Source: Sphaerospermopsis sp. SIO1G1
GTDB taxonomy: Bacteria > Cyanobacteriota > Cyanobacteriia > Cyanobacteriales > Nostocaceae
DNA length: 64,000 bases
Assembly: GCA_010672785.1 (NCBI GenBank)
Contig: JAAHFX010000004.1
Coordinates: forward strand, 376,429 to 440,428
Direction: 5' to 3'
A program made the position numbers and the translations under genes. This document shows, one piece after another, positions 8,409 to 18,629 of the stretch; the stretch's first letter is position 1; every line of letters begins with the position of its first letter. The notes below the pieces were generated by a model, which had not been told where the DNA came from, ran no database searches, and was given only the letters and a program-made list of their open reading frames with translations.

Positions 8409-9161
8409 ATGTCAACTAATTTTCAAGTCCGTCTACCAGAAAATTCAAAACCTTTACCCGCCCATGAAGAATATTTTTTTATTACAGAAAATGGTGTAGA
8501 ACGGTGTTTAAGACTTCATGATTATGCCGCAGTTTATAGTATTCCTGGATTGTATGAATATCTGCTGTTAGAAAAGCTTAACTATCATTCTCATGAATTT
8601 ATGGCTTCCTTATTAAATGATAATTTGAAAAATAGTGGGGAATCTATTCAGGATTTAAAAATATTAGACTTAGGAGCAGGAACTGGATTATTTGGTCAAG
8701 CTATCAGCAAATTTGGGATCGAATCAATTATTGGTATTGATATTATTCCTGAAGCTGCTCAAGCAGCACAGCGAGATTATCCAGGAATTTATGAAGACTA
8801 TTTTGTGGAGGATTTAACTCAATTATCACCAACAACTGGTGAAATTATTAAACAGAAAAAACTCAATTGTTTTGTTTGTTGTTCTGCTTTTGCTGACGAT
8901 CATATTCCTGGTATAGCTTTTGCTACAGGTGTGAATTTGATTGAAAATCAAGGTTGGGTTTTATTTAATGTTAGTAAAAATTGTTATGAATGTGAGAGCA
9001 ATTGTCCTGATTTTGTTAATTTTTACCGTCAGTTAATTGAGCAAGGTTATTTACAAATTCATTGTACAGAATCTTATCTACATCGTCACTTTTTTAGTGG
9101 TCATCCTCTAGAATATGTGGCAATTATCGCTAAAAAGCAAGCTGATATTCCTATCGGTTAA
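8409..9161 (+). CDS. Class I SAM-dependent methyltransferase
   Basis: A 250-residue soluble protein with a textbook SAM-binding motif I, ILDLGAGTGLFGQAI, near residues 83-97, followed by the acidic motif II strand IIGIDIIPEAAQAA. The C-terminal part has CTESYLHRHFFSGHPLEYVAI. Proteins of this shape are annotated as methyltransferases of unknown substrate in cyanobacteria. It follows the PhoX-like gene but behind a strong terminator, so it is probably transcribed separately. The substrate cannot be told. Confidence 0.75.
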   Translation: MSTNFQVRLPENSKPLPAHEEYFFITENGVERCLRLHDYAAVYSIPGLYEYLLLEKLNYHSHEFMASLLNDNLKNSGESIQDLKILDLGAGTGLFGQAISKFGIESIIGIDIIPEAAQAAQRDYPGIYEDYFVEDLTQLSPTTGEIIKQKKLNCFVCCSAFADDHIPGIAFATGVNLIENQGWVLFNVSKNCYECESNCPDFVNFYRQLIEQGYLQIHCTESYLHRHFFSGHPLEYVAIIAKKQADIPIG

Positions 9162-9264
9162 AATTTATAGCTGTTGCTGAATCAGAGTATTATTTCTTGT
9201 ATTTTAAATTTGATACTTTAATTCAGCGATATTAATTAGGGCTTGCTGAATCAATGTGAACACA

Positions 9265-12200
9265 TTACAAGTAAAATGAGCTTAAATTTTTATTCAGCTT
9301 TTGCAAGGACATGATCAAATCATCAACAAAGGTATAAACTACAGGAATGACAATTAATGTTAACAAAGTAGAAATAGATAAACCTCCTAAAATCACAGTA
9401 GCGATGGGAGAATAAGCATCCATACCGGTTTCGGGATAAAAAGCTAATCTCACTAATACAATCATAGTGGTTAATGTAGTCATAAAAATTGCTTTTAATC
9501 TGACTGGCCCAGATTCTTGAATAGCTTCCCTTCTGGGAACACCAGCTTGGCGTTTAGTTAAGATTAATTCTAATAATAAAATAGCGGCAGAAACGGAAAT
9601 TCCTGATAAAATGATGATGCCTAAAATTGAAACAGTAGATAAAGTTTGTTGAGCTAAAATTAATGCCCCAAATACACCTAATAGTTCTAAAGGAATAGAT
9701 AACATCATGACCAAAGGTTGAATAAAAGAACTAAATTGAATTACTAAAATCAGATAAATCAAAATTAAAGAAACAATCAAACCTTTGAGTAAACGATCAA
9801 ATTCAATCATCATATCCGTCATATCTCCCATAGAATCTAAACCATAACCAGGGGGAAAGGTGATATCTTGTCCTGCTTGCATGGCGATCGCCATTGATAA
9901 GTTCATTGATGCAGGGTTACGTTTACGATAAAAACCATTCACATAAACCACCCGCTTCCCATTTACCCTTTCTACCAAAGTTGGACCCTGACTCGGTTCT
10001 AAACTCGCAACCATTGATAAAGGGATCTGTTCCCCTCCAGGTGTGGTGATGTAGGTTGAGGCTAAATCTTGAAAATTCCCCCGATTTTCCTGGTCATAAC
10101 GTACCAAAATACCATTAGGGCGTAAATTAGGAAGATTGTAAAAACTGCGGGTATATCCTCCATTTAAAGCATATTTAGCCTGTTCTGACACCATAGCTAA
10201 ATTTAAACCTAATTCTTGAGCGCGACGGCGATCCAGTTTTAATTGATATTCCGGTTGGGTAAAGCTAGAACTAGTATGTGTCATGACAATATCAGGATTA
10301 TTGGCAGCAATTTTTAATACCTGTTGTGCCAAATCATGTAAAGTTTCTAACTCTTCCCCATACACAGCAATTTGGATCGGTGCAGCAGAGGTAGCCATGA
10401 CATCCACACCCATTTCTTTCATGGAAATTCGTCGTAATCCAGGAATAGTTTGCTGTGCCTGGTTTTCCACGTCATCCATAATTTGCCAAATATCTCGCTG
10501 ACGTTCCCCCAAGGGTTTCAAGGTGACAATCATAGATGCCGTATTTACCCCGCCCATACTGTAAGCACTAAAATAGGTACTATTACGGGTAAACTCAAAA
10601 CCAACTTCTGTAGAAACCTTGTCAATTTCTGGCTGTGCTAACAAAATTTCTTCAAATTGCTGGGATGCTTGATCTGTGCGTTGAAAAGATGCTCCTGGTT
10701 CAACTTCTAGGGTGGCCATAAACTGTCCTGAATCCCCTAATGGCATCATTTCTTGGGGAATAAAATCATATATAGCAAAGGCAAAAACAATTAATGCACC
10801 TGTTAGAGCTAAGGTAATTTCTCGATTGTTTAAACTAATATTTAATAGCCAACTATAACCTTTTTCTAAATTAGCAAATCCAGTGGAAACAGGACTTAAT
10901 AACCTTTGTAACCAGCTTTTTATTTTTCCTGTTTCTCTCCCAATTGGTTTGAGGAAAAAAGCAGCTAATAAGGGAATTAAAGTAATAGAAACTAATAAGG
11001 AAGCAATAAAAGCAAACACCATAGGATATACCAACCCTATGAACATTAATCCCGTTAAACCTCCTGCCAAAACTGTTGGTAATAAAGCAGCAATCATCAC
11101 ACAACTAGCCGCAGCACTGGCTAAAAATACTTCTCCTGTTCCTTCAATGGCGGCTTTGCGGGGATTTTTACCTAATTTCAAATGTCTATCAATGGAATCA
11201 ATCACAATAATGGAATCATCCACTAATTTACCGATCGCCATCATCATTCCTATTAAAGTTGAGGAATTTAAAGACATGGCCAGAGGCATAAATGGTAATA
11301 AAGACAAAGCCAAAGACATGGGAATAGAAATCATGACAATGGCTGTTGCCCGAAAATCTTCTAGGAAAATTAAAATAATAATTCCTGCTAACAAAACACT
11401 GATTAAAAGTTCTCCTGTGGTACTATCTTTGATTAAATTAACTAAGAAGGAATTATCATAAGCCTCTTCAAATTCTAATCCTGGATATTGCAATTTAATT
11501 TGTGCTAATTCTTTGCGGATACTGCTAATTACTTGAGGAGAACTAGAATCCGGTTTTTGAATAATATTAACTGCTAAAGCTGACTCACCATTATAACGAT
11601 AACCACTACGTTTTTCTTCGTAGGTGTCTTTAACTTCTGCTACATCTCGAATATAGACAATTCTGCCCCCCATCTCATACAGGGGATAATCTGCTACCAT
11701 TTGGGCATTTACCGCCCGATCATCTACCCTAACCAGGATTTCTGTATCTCCTCTGGTTAAGACTCCCGCACCCTGACTGATGTTATTTCTATCAATGGCA
11801 TTTCTGACATCTAAAATAGAGAGTCCGTAAGCAGCTAATTTCTGCCGGTTGACGATGATCTGTAGTTGACGACGATATCCACCAAAAATGGATACTGCTT
11901 GTACATTTGTGACTTGAGTCAGGCGATCCACTAAGGTATTATCAGCAAATTCCCGTAATTGTACAGGGTCCCATCCGTCCCCCCGTAAGGCTAAGGTTAA
12001 AACAGGACGATTGAGGGGATCTATGGGTAAAACCCAGTAAGAACGGGTATTAATCCCATCTAAAGGTAAATCTCCCTCTGCTGCTTTCATCACACTTTGT
12101 ACTTCTTGTACGGCGCTGTCAATATTTCCCCCCCAAGCAAACTGTACTGTCACTAAGGACATATCCTGCTGGGAACTGGAACGGACAAATCGCACTCCAT

Positions 12201-12429
12201 CCAGTACGGTGAGTCTTTGTTCTATGGGTTTACTGATGTGGGTTTCTACTTCTGTGGGGGTTTGTCCTGTAGCCATTGTGACTATTGCTACTAAAGGACT
12301 CTGTACATAGGGCATCATCCGTACAGGGATAATAATTAAGGTGAGTACGGAGAGAATGATTACACCGATGTACAGAGCGATAGTAATGACAGGATTACGA
12401 ATTGACCACTGTGTTAATAAGCTTTTCAT
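9265..12429 (-). CDS. RND-family efflux permease
   Basis: A 1054-residue inner-membrane permease with the complete 12-segment RND layout: an N-terminal membrane segment, a large periplasmic loop, six helices around residues 330-540, and the same arrangement repeated in the second half. The proton-relay segment reads GKLVDDSIIVIDSI, with the Asp-Asp pair of the HAE-1/AcrB type rather than the single Asp typical of heavy-metal CzcA/CusA types. It is the last gene of an operon with a YtkA-like lipoprotein and an HlyD-type adaptor. The adaptor's His/Met-rich start suggests a metal or metal-linked substrate, which the permease motif does not confirm. No outer-membrane channel gene is nearby. Confidence 0.9.
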   Translation of the reverse strand: MKSLLTQWSIRNPVITIALYIGVIILSVLTLIIIPVRMMPYVQSPLVAIVTMATGQTPTEVETHISKPIEQRLTVLDGVRFVRSSSQQDMSLVTVQFAWGGNIDSAVQEVQSVMKAAEGDLPLDGINTRSYWVLPIDPLNRPVLTLALRGDGWDPVQLREFADNTLVDRLTQVTNVQAVSIFGGYRRQLQIIVNRQKLAAYGLSILDVRNAIDRNNISQGAGVLTRGDTEILVRVDDRAVNAQMVADYPLYEMGGRIVYIRDVAEVKDTYEEKRSGYRYNGESALAVNIIQKPDSSSPQVISSIRKELAQIKLQYPGLEFEEAYDNSFLVNLIKDSTTGELLISVLLAGIIILIFLEDFRATAIVMISIPMSLALSLLPFMPLAMSLNSSTLIGMMMAIGKLVDDSIIVIDSIDRHLKLGKNPRKAAIEGTGEVFLASAAASCVMIAALLPTVLAGGLTGLMFIGLVYPMVFAFIASLLVSITLIPLLAAFFLKPIGRETGKIKSWLQRLLSPVSTGFANLEKGYSWLLNISLNNREITLALTGALIVFAFAIYDFIPQEMMPLGDSGQFMATLEVEPGASFQRTDQASQQFEEILLAQPEIDKVSTEVGFEFTRNSTYFSAYSMGGVNTASMIVTLKPLGERQRDIWQIMDDVENQAQQTIPGLRRISMKEMGVDVMATSAAPIQIAVYGEELETLHDLAQQVLKIAANNPDIVMTHTSSSFTQPEYQLKLDRRRAQELGLNLAMVSEQAKYALNGGYTRSFYNLPNLRPNGILVRYDQENRGNFQDLASTYITTPGGEQIPLSMVASLEPSQGPTLVERVNGKRVVYVNGFYRKRNPASMNLSMAIAMQAGQDITFPPGYGLDSMGDMTDMMIEFDRLLKGLIVSLILIYLILVIQFSSFIQPLVMMLSIPLELLGVFGALILAQQTLSTVSILGIIILSGISVSAAILLLELILTKRQAGVPRREAIQESGPVRLKAIFMTTLTTMIVLVRLAFYPETGMDAYSPIATVILGGLSISTLLTLIVIPVVYTFVDDLIMSLQKLNKNLSSFYL

Positions 12430-12683
12430 GGATTAAATTAGTCAGTTTTTAATATTTTTGATGATTGATAAAAAACTGCCTTGAATAATATTTTGACTAC
12501 AAATTAATAGTCTAAATCTTGTGGGGTTTACCAGTGCTAAACCCCTACTATAGTGATCCGATTTGATTCATGAATTTTTCGTGGAGGTAGGGAACTCTTA
12601 ACAGGTAACAGGGAACAGGAAAGAAGATTGTCAGTATGTACTGAGTTCTGTTCAAAAATCAAATAGGAGTCCTATATTCTTAA

Positions 12684-13124
12684 TTATTTCTCTTTTACTT
12701 GAACGGTGATTTTGTTTTCACCTTTATATTTTGCATCTTTAATTTTTGCTGCCAAATTCCAAGTTCCAGTCATACTAAAATTGGTTTTTACTTTAAATTG
12801 TCCTGCCGTTTTTGTGGGTTCAATTTCTACTTTAGAAATCATTGGATCTTGTCCTTCCATTGGCATAGTTGAACTAACTTCGATATTTTCAACTTTGATA
12901 GCTTGACCAGAGGAGGGATCTTTAACTTCTAAAATTAATTCTGTATCACCCATTGCAATGTCACTTTGGGGTTGAATTAATGCAACTGTGGCAGTTTTTT
13001 GTACTGCTGATGTTTGGGTTGCAGGTTGAGTATTGTCTGTTTGAGAGGATGTTTGATTCGAGGGAGGGGTACAAGAGGCGATTATTAAACTAATGGGTAA
13101 GATTAATGGAATGAGTTTTTTCAT
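12684..13124 (-). CDS. YtkA/FixH-like lipoprotein
   Basis: A 146-residue protein with a lipobox (LIIASC, lipidated Cys18), then a low-complexity linker rich in Ser/Thr/Gln, and from about residue 45 an immunoglobulin-like YtkA/FixH domain: IAMGDTELILEV, VENIEVSSTMPMEG, then FSMTGTWNLAAKI. The same domain forms the C-terminus of the adjacent adaptor protein. YtkA/FixH-like domains often travel with copper handling and efflux genes. It lies between adaptor and permease genes on the same strand, so it is probably part of the transporter assembly. Confidence 0.78.
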   Translation of the reverse strand: MKKLIPLILPISLIIASCTPPSNQTSSQTDNTQPATQTSAVQKTATVALIQPQSDIAMGDTELILEVKDPSSGQAIKVENIEVSSTMPMEGQDPMISKVEIEPTKTAGQFKVKTNFSMTGTWNLAAKIKDAKYKGENKITVQVKEK

Positions 13125-13259
13125 GATTTTGGGTTTTTATTATCAAAGATGGTTAGTTATTAGGAACACATTTTAACATATATTTTCAGAAAATCAAGTT
13201 AGTTATTTATATTTAGGTACAAACGAATTAGGGTAGCAAAAATATACTTTTTTGAAAGT

Positions 13260-14873
13260 TTACTTAACTAAGATTTTAAAATCTTTTTTAGCTTGGTAAT
13301 TAGAATCTTTTATATTTACGGAAATCACCCATTCTCCTTTCATTCCCAGGAAGGTTTCTGCTTTAAATCTACCTGGTTTTGGTTCTGGTTTTATTTCGAC
13401 TTTTGCGGTCATTGGTGCCATGTTTTTCATAGGCATAGTGGCTTTAATTTCTATTTCTTTAATATCTAAGGATTGTTGATTTTTGCTATCAATTACTTCA
13501 AAAATAAATTCAGCATCACCGATTTTAACTTCAGGGGAACTAGCTAATTTAATTACGGTGTGATTTTGACTTTTTTGTTGTGCTGAGGTGAGGGATTTTT
13601 CAGGGAGATTAACAACTTTAATGGGGGAGTTTTCAATTAGTTTATGATATCCAGCAGTAATGATTGCTGTTCCTGGTTCTATTCCTTGGGTAATTTGAGC
13701 GCGATCGCCATTTCTTATTCCTAATTCTACTGGTTTTCTGACCGCTGTTTCTCCTTGAACTATCCACACTGCTGGTTGATCTTGAAATGTTATTAGCGCA
13801 GAGTTTGGAACTGTTAAAGCATTAGGTTGATTTTGAGTTATCAGTTCCATTTCTATGAATTGTCCTGATTTTAATTTGTTTCCGGGATTATTAACTATTG
13901 CTTCAACAGTAACGGTGCGGGTTTGGTTGTTGGTTTGGGGAAAAATGCTGGTAATATTACCGTTAATGGTGAGATTTGTACCGGGAATTTTGGCTATGAT
14001 AGCAGAACCAGAACCGATTTTTACAGCATCGGATTGAGCTATATTTGCTTGTAAACGCAGACGTTGATAATCTCCTATTTTTAAGATTCCCATTCCTGGT
14101 TGAACTACTACTCCCGGATCTACCATTCTTTCTTGGACAATACCGTTAATGGGAGCTTTAATTTGGGTATAGCTAGACATTATTCTAGCTGTAGCTGTTT
14201 TTGCTTTTGCTTGTTGAATTTTGGCTTGATCATTGACTACTTTTGCTTCTAAACTGACTAATTTAACTTTTGCTGCTGATAATTCTGCTTGTTTTGCTTG
14301 AAGTTGACTTTCTACTATATCATAGTCATCTTGAGCGATCGCTCCTTCCCTAACTAACAGTGCAAATCTATCTAATCTTTTCTGTAAATAATTTAAATCT
14401 GCGGTTATTTCTTGGATCTTATTTTTTTGTTCTAATGTTTCAATGCGACTAATTTCTAACGCTGTTCGCATGGTGTCTGTTTCTGCTTGCGCTTGGGATA
14501 CTTCTGTTAATAATTCACTAGCACTAATTTGAGCTAATATTTGACCTGTGGTAATGCGATCGCCTGGATATACTGAATAATTAGTTAATTGTCCTGCTAC
14601 TCTGGGATAAACTGTAACTACTTGGTAAGGTTGAATAGATCCTGTATATTTTACCTTTGCTTGTAATAATTCCGGTTTAATAACTTCGATGGTGACAGGA
14701 GTAGGGTTAAAAGAACCATCCACTTTCATCATTTCATCATGGGACATATCATGACCACTATGATCCATAACTGATGTGGCTGATTTTAATTGGTCTGTTA
14801 CTAACAAAATACTACCACTGAGGATGGTAAAAATTCCTATTCCTAAAGTTGTTTTATTAACAAGAGTTTTCAT
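13260..14873 (-). CDS. RND periplasmic adaptor (HlyD/CusB type) with C-terminal YtkA-like domain
   Basis: A 537-residue membrane-fusion protein. A membrane anchor (residues 8-26) precedes a His/Met-rich segment MDHSGHDMSHDEMM (36-49), which looks like a copper/silver site. Then come a lipoyl-type half (VYPRVAGQLTNYSVYPGD), a long coiled-coil hairpin (about 120-220), the second lipoyl half (IKAPINGIVQERMVDPG), and the beta-barrel region. Residues 440-537 are an extra YtkA/FixH-like domain (KIGDAEFIFEV, ATMPMKNMAPM, GMKGEWVISV) paralogous to the lipoprotein encoded next. It is the first gene of the efflux operon. Confidence 0.88.
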   Translation of the reverse strand: MKTLVNKTTLGIGIFTILSGSILLVTDQLKSATSVMDHSGHDMSHDEMMKVDGSFNPTPVTIEVIKPELLQAKVKYTGSIQPYQVVTVYPRVAGQLTNYSVYPGDRITTGQILAQISASELLTEVSQAQAETDTMRTALEISRIETLEQKNKIQEITADLNYLQKRLDRFALLVREGAIAQDDYDIVESQLQAKQAELSAAKVKLVSLEAKVVNDQAKIQQAKAKTATARIMSSYTQIKAPINGIVQERMVDPGVVVQPGMGILKIGDYQRLRLQANIAQSDAVKIGSGSAIIAKIPGTNLTINGNITSIFPQTNNQTRTVTVEAIVNNPGNKLKSGQFIEMELITQNQPNALTVPNSALITFQDQPAVWIVQGETAVRKPVELGIRNGDRAQITQGIEPGTAIITAGYHKLIENSPIKVVNLPEKSLTSAQQKSQNHTVIKLASSPEVKIGDAEFIFEVIDSKNQQSLDIKEIEIKATMPMKNMAPMTAKVEIKPEPKPGRFKAETFLGMKGEWVISVNIKDSNYQAKKDFKILVK

Positions 14874-15184
14874 ATTTTCCCTGGTGGAACAGCAATGGGT
14901 ATTATAACAAAAGTATTTTCTGATGGACGTTGGAGATTTTTTTATTTCACGCAGAGACGCAGAGTACGCATAGATGAGATTTTGATGATTAATGTTTTTA
15001 ACTTTTTGTTTAATAAAACATATTCTAATATTAATCTCTCCGTGAAATTATTGGCATGAAGTGAATTTCTGAACTTCTTCCTTTATAACTGACTAATTCT
15101 GAAAACGACAAGGTTAGTTAGATGATGATTGGTTAAAGAAATTCATGATTGGTAGTTTCAATCAATTTAAGAAGAGAGAAGGAT
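14874..15184. other. Divergent intergenic region, efflux operon / GDPD gene
   Basis: This 311-base AT-rich region carries promoters for both sides. A weak reverse-orientation Pho-box-like pair (AAGGTTAG near 15109 and GGTTAAAG near 15131) lies upstream of the GDPD gene, but it is too degenerate to call. The sequence around 14945 (CACGCAGAGACGCAGAGTACGC) is a common dispersed cyanobacterial motif. Confidence 0.4.
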
Positions 15185-18121
15185 ATGGTTAAGCTAGTCG
15201 GGTTTGCATCTCTCCCTGCTGATACCTTTGCAGAAGATGTTATTTCTGGAGAAGGAATTTCCGCTAATGGTAGAACTGGGCCTTTTCCTGGACAACCAAT
15301 TCAAGGTTTTAGTGGTGTTCAGTTTGCAAACAATCAAAGTTTCTATTTTCTCTCTGATAATGGATATGGTAGTAGAGAAAATAGTGCAGATTATTTGTTA
15401 CGTATTTATGAAGTAGATCCAGATTTTAAAGGAACAGAAAATGGGGATGGTTCAGTTGATGTTTTAGGTTTTATTCAACTATCTGATCCTGATCATTTGA
15501 TTCCTTTTCCTATCATTAATGAAGATAGTGATAATAGATTATTAACCGGTGCTGATTTTGATATTGAATCCATCGTTATTACTGAAGATGGTAATATTTG
15601 GATTGGGGATGAATTTGGCCCTTATTTATTAAAATTTGATCCTAGTGGTAAACTATTAGAAGTACCGATAGAAACTCCGGAAGTGCGATCGCCACAAAAA
15701 CTATTTAACACTCTTACCGGAGAAGCACCTTTAGTAATTGCTCACAGAGGTGCAAGTGGAGATTTACCAGAGCATACCTTAGAAGCTTATCAATTAGCAA
15801 TTGACCAAGGTGCAGATTTTATTGAACCTGACTTAGTTATCACTAAAGATGGTGTTCTGATTGCACGTCACGAACCCATTTTAGATAATACTACTAATGT
15901 AGCTGAAGTTTTTGGACCAGAACGTCAATCCACCAAAATCATGGATGGTGAAGAAATCACTGCTTATTTTGCAGAAGATTTCACCCTAGCAGAAATTAAA
16001 CAATTACGTGCAGTTCAACCACGTTCCTACCGTGATCAAAGTTTTAATGGTCAGTATGAAATTCCGACTTTACAAGAAGTAATTGAATTAGTTCAACAAG
16101 AAGAAATTAACACTGGTAAACAAATCGGAATCTACCCAGAAACTAAACATCCTACCTTCTTTGATGGACAACAGGGAATTGATGCACAAGGTTCAGTAAT
16201 TGAATCATTGTCATTAGAAGAACCTCTAATTCAAACTTTGTTGGATACTGGTTTTACCGCTCCAAATCGGATTTTTATTCAATCTTTTGAAGTTGCCAAT
16301 TTAATTGATTTACAAAATAATCTTTTACCTGCTGAGGGTTTAGAAAATTTACCTTTAGTCCAACTTTATGGTGATGTTACAGATTCCAACATCAATGATA
16401 GTGGTCGTGGTGGTTTTTCTGTACCTTATGACATTGTTCATAACTTCAGTGATCCTGACTTTAATGAAGATGATGCACGTGAAACTTATGGTAATTTAGT
16501 TGATATTGTTGCTGATTTTGGTGCAGATATCAATAACGACGGTATTCCTGATACAACCTATCAAGACTTAAACACTCCTGAAGTTTTAGAATACATGGGT
16601 AGTGCTTATGCTGAAGGTGTTGGTCCTTGGAAAAATAACTTTTTAATCAGAGAAGATATTGCTACTCCTGTAGATGGAAATAGTGATGGAATTGCAGAAA
16701 TTGACACTCAATTAACCGGGGAAATAGCTCCCTTTGTAGAATGGGCCCATGATGCAGGATTACAAGTTCACCCCTATACTTTACGGGATGAAGAAAGATT
16801 TTTAACATTAAATCCTGATGGAACTCCTCAAACTCCAGAAGATGAATTTAGACAGTTAATTGAATTAGGTTTAGATGGTTTCTTTACCGACTTCCCTGAA
16901 ACCGGAAGAATGGTATTAGATGAATATGAACCTAATCTTGCGCGTTCCCGTGGTTTTGAAGGAATGGCCTACAGTCCTGACCTCAGCACCTTATATCCTT
17001 TATTAGAAGGTTCAGTAGATGGTGATCCTGATAATTCATTACGTATTTATGAATTTGATGTTGCTAGTCAAGAATATGTAGGTTTATTAGGTTTCTACAG
17101 AACCGAAGTTGCTGGTCATCCCATTGGTGACTTTACTCCCATCAATGAAAATGAATTTTTAGTCATTGAAAGAGATGGTTTTGAAGGTGATCAAGCTCAG
17201 TTCAAGAAAATCTTTAAAGTTGACTTATCTCAACAAGATGCTGATGGGTTTGTAGAGAAAGTTGAAGTAGCTGATCTTTTAAATATCGAAGATCCAAATG
17301 ATGTTGATGGAGATGGTGAAACTACCTTTACTTTCCCATTTGTCACCATCGAAGATGTGTTAGTTCTTGATGAAAATAGAATCTTAGTTGCTAACGACAA
17401 TAACTATCCTTTCTCCGTTGGTCGTGGCCCTGATATTGACAACAATGAAATCATCATCTTGGAATTAGATGAACAACTTAATGTTGCTTCAGGAGTAGGT
17501 CAACCTACACCAGATTTAGTAGTAGGTTCTCCCAACGACGATATCCTAATTGGTGGTGTTGACTTTGACGCTGTGAATGATATTGTTTTCACCGGTAGAG
17601 GAAATGATGAGGTAGATGTTCCCTTTGCTGGTAGTCGCGCAGGTGATAACCGCATCTTCACCGGTAGTAATGCAGATATCATTTTTGTGGGAGATGGAGA
17701 CAGAGCTTTCGGTGGTAGTGGTGATGATGAAATAGATGCTACTGGTGCTACTGATTATCGTCTCTCCGGTGGTTCTGGAAATGATATCTTGAACTTGGGT
17801 GCAGATGGTCGCGCTTTAGGTGGAGAAGGAAATGATCGCTTCTTCGTTCAAGGTGGTGGTGGAAACATTATTGCTGGTGGTGAAGGTGCTGATCAATTCT
17901 GGATTTTAAGTGATGATTCTAATGGACTTAGCACACCTAATACCATTACAGATTTTGAAATGGGTACTGATGTTTTAGGTATTCAAAATCAAGGTGCTGA
18001 CTTTGGTTTTGATGACTTAATTTTAGGTGGGAATGACATTATGATTGGTGGTACAACTGTTGCTACTTTGAATGGTGTGAATACTGCTAGTTTGACAGTT
18101 GCTGATTTTGCTTTTGCATAG
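15185..18121 (+). CDS. Glycerophosphodiester phosphodiesterase inserted in a phytase-like domain, with export tail
   Basis: A 978-residue protein. Residues 1-175 are the first half of an 'esterase-like activity of phytase' domain (FSGVQF, FYFLSDNGYG, DIESIVITEDGNIWIGDEFG). Residues about 182-575 are a GDPD domain: VIAHRGASGDLPEHT, FIEPDLVITKDGVLIARHEP, YPETKHP, ending FFTDFPETGRMV. Residues 590-780 return to the phytase-like fold (GFEGMAYSPD, FLVIERDG, ILVANDNNYPF). From about residue 780 comes the Gly/Asp-rich tail shared with the neighbouring phosphatases. GDPDs hydrolyse glycerophosphodiesters from lipid turnover. I chose the ATG at 15185, after a purine-rich AGAGAGAAGG, over an upstream TTG at 15149. 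Confidence 0.85.
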   Translation: MVKLVGFASLPADTFAEDVISGEGISANGRTGPFPGQPIQGFSGVQFANNQSFYFLSDNGYGSRENSADYLLRIYEVDPDFKGTENGDGSVDVLGFIQLSDPDHLIPFPIINEDSDNRLLTGADFDIESIVITEDGNIWIGDEFGPYLLKFDPSGKLLEVPIETPEVRSPQKLFNTLTGEAPLVIAHRGASGDLPEHTLEAYQLAIDQGADFIEPDLVITKDGVLIARHEPILDNTTNVAEVFGPERQSTKIMDGEEITAYFAEDFTLAEIKQLRAVQPRSYRDQSFNGQYEIPTLQEVIELVQQEEINTGKQIGIYPETKHPTFFDGQQGIDAQGSVIESLSLEEPLIQTLLDTGFTAPNRIFIQSFEVANLIDLQNNLLPAEGLENLPLVQLYGDVTDSNINDSGRGGFSVPYDIVHNFSDPDFNEDDARETYGNLVDIVADFGADINNDGIPDTTYQDLNTPEVLEYMGSAYAEGVGPWKNNFLIREDIATPVDGNSDGIAEIDTQLTGEIAPFVEWAHDAGLQVHPYTLRDEERFLTLNPDGTPQTPEDEFRQLIELGLDGFFTDFPETGRMVLDEYEPNLARSRGFEGMAYSPDLSTLYPLLEGSVDGDPDNSLRIYEFDVASQEYVGLLGFYRTEVAGHPIGDFTPINENEFLVIERDGFEGDQAQFKKIFKVDLSQQDADGFVEKVEVADLLNIEDPNDVDGDGETTFTFPFVTIEDVLVLDENRILVANDNNYPFSVGRGPDIDNNEIIILELDEQLNVASGVGQPTPDLVVGSPNDDILIGGVDFDAVNDIVFTGRGNDEVDVPFAGSRAGDNRIFTGSNADIIFVGDGDRAFGGSGDDEIDATGATDYRLSGGSGNDILNLGADGRALGGEGNDRFFVQGGGGNIIAGGEGADQFWILSDDSNGLSTPNTITDFEMGTDVLGIQNQGADFGFDDLILGGNDIMIGGTTVATLNGVNTASLTVADFAFA

Positions 18122-18164
18122 GAATAATCTGATAGTTTTTTAATGTTTAACCTGGAACTGTTTT

Positions 18165-18202
18165 AATCCTCAATTTCTTTAGGAAGTTGGGGATTTTTTT
18201 TT
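18165..18202 (+). terminator. Rho-independent terminator after GDPD gene
   Basis: This is the same hairpin as after the PhoX-like gene: ATCCTCAATTTC...GAAGTTGGGGAT with a long T run. Confidence 0.85.
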
Positions 18203-18423
18203 GAATTAGTCAGGATTCAGTATTGTAGGGTGTGTTCTACCAATTCTGTATAAAGATGCGCCCAATTTATTAGGGTTTTAACCGCTCCAGGTGCAGAGGT
18301 CGCAGAGGAGGAAAATGCAAGTTGTAAAATTAAGCGCAGCCTCATGAAGAAATGGTATTATGATGAAATCCGTAACGTACCAAACTCTTGAGATAAGTTA
18401 CGCTAACACATCCTAGATAATCA

Positions 18424-18516
18424 TTAGACATCTCCGAAAAAGATGGTAGAGAAGTTCCATGAAACGTCTCTACAAGGGTTCTGGAAAACGCATATTTAAT
18501 TGCCACCAGATGTCTA
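18424..18516. repeat. Small inverted-repeat element (family C)
   Basis: Terminal TTAGACATCT and AGATGTCTA arms flank about 75 bases containing GTCTCTACAAGGGTT. A relative with the same ends and the core CTCTACAAGGGTTT occurs at 55714-55820. The rest of 18203-18629 shows no gene. Confidence 0.55.
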
Positions 18517-18629
18517 TTGAGATATCAGAATCTTTTTATAACTTAAATTATGATTTATTGATATTCATTCTTCAATTAAGTTATACTGTTTATTGTTGCA
18601 AATCAGTCAAAAAATAGGATAACTATCAA

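Noticed and set aside
10883..11461. A 192-codon open frame on the plus strand opposite the RND permease
   Set aside because: It is fully antisense to a well-conserved membrane region. The hydrophobic and Lys/Ile-rich composition is what reverse reading of that segment would give, and no ribosome site or family is seen.
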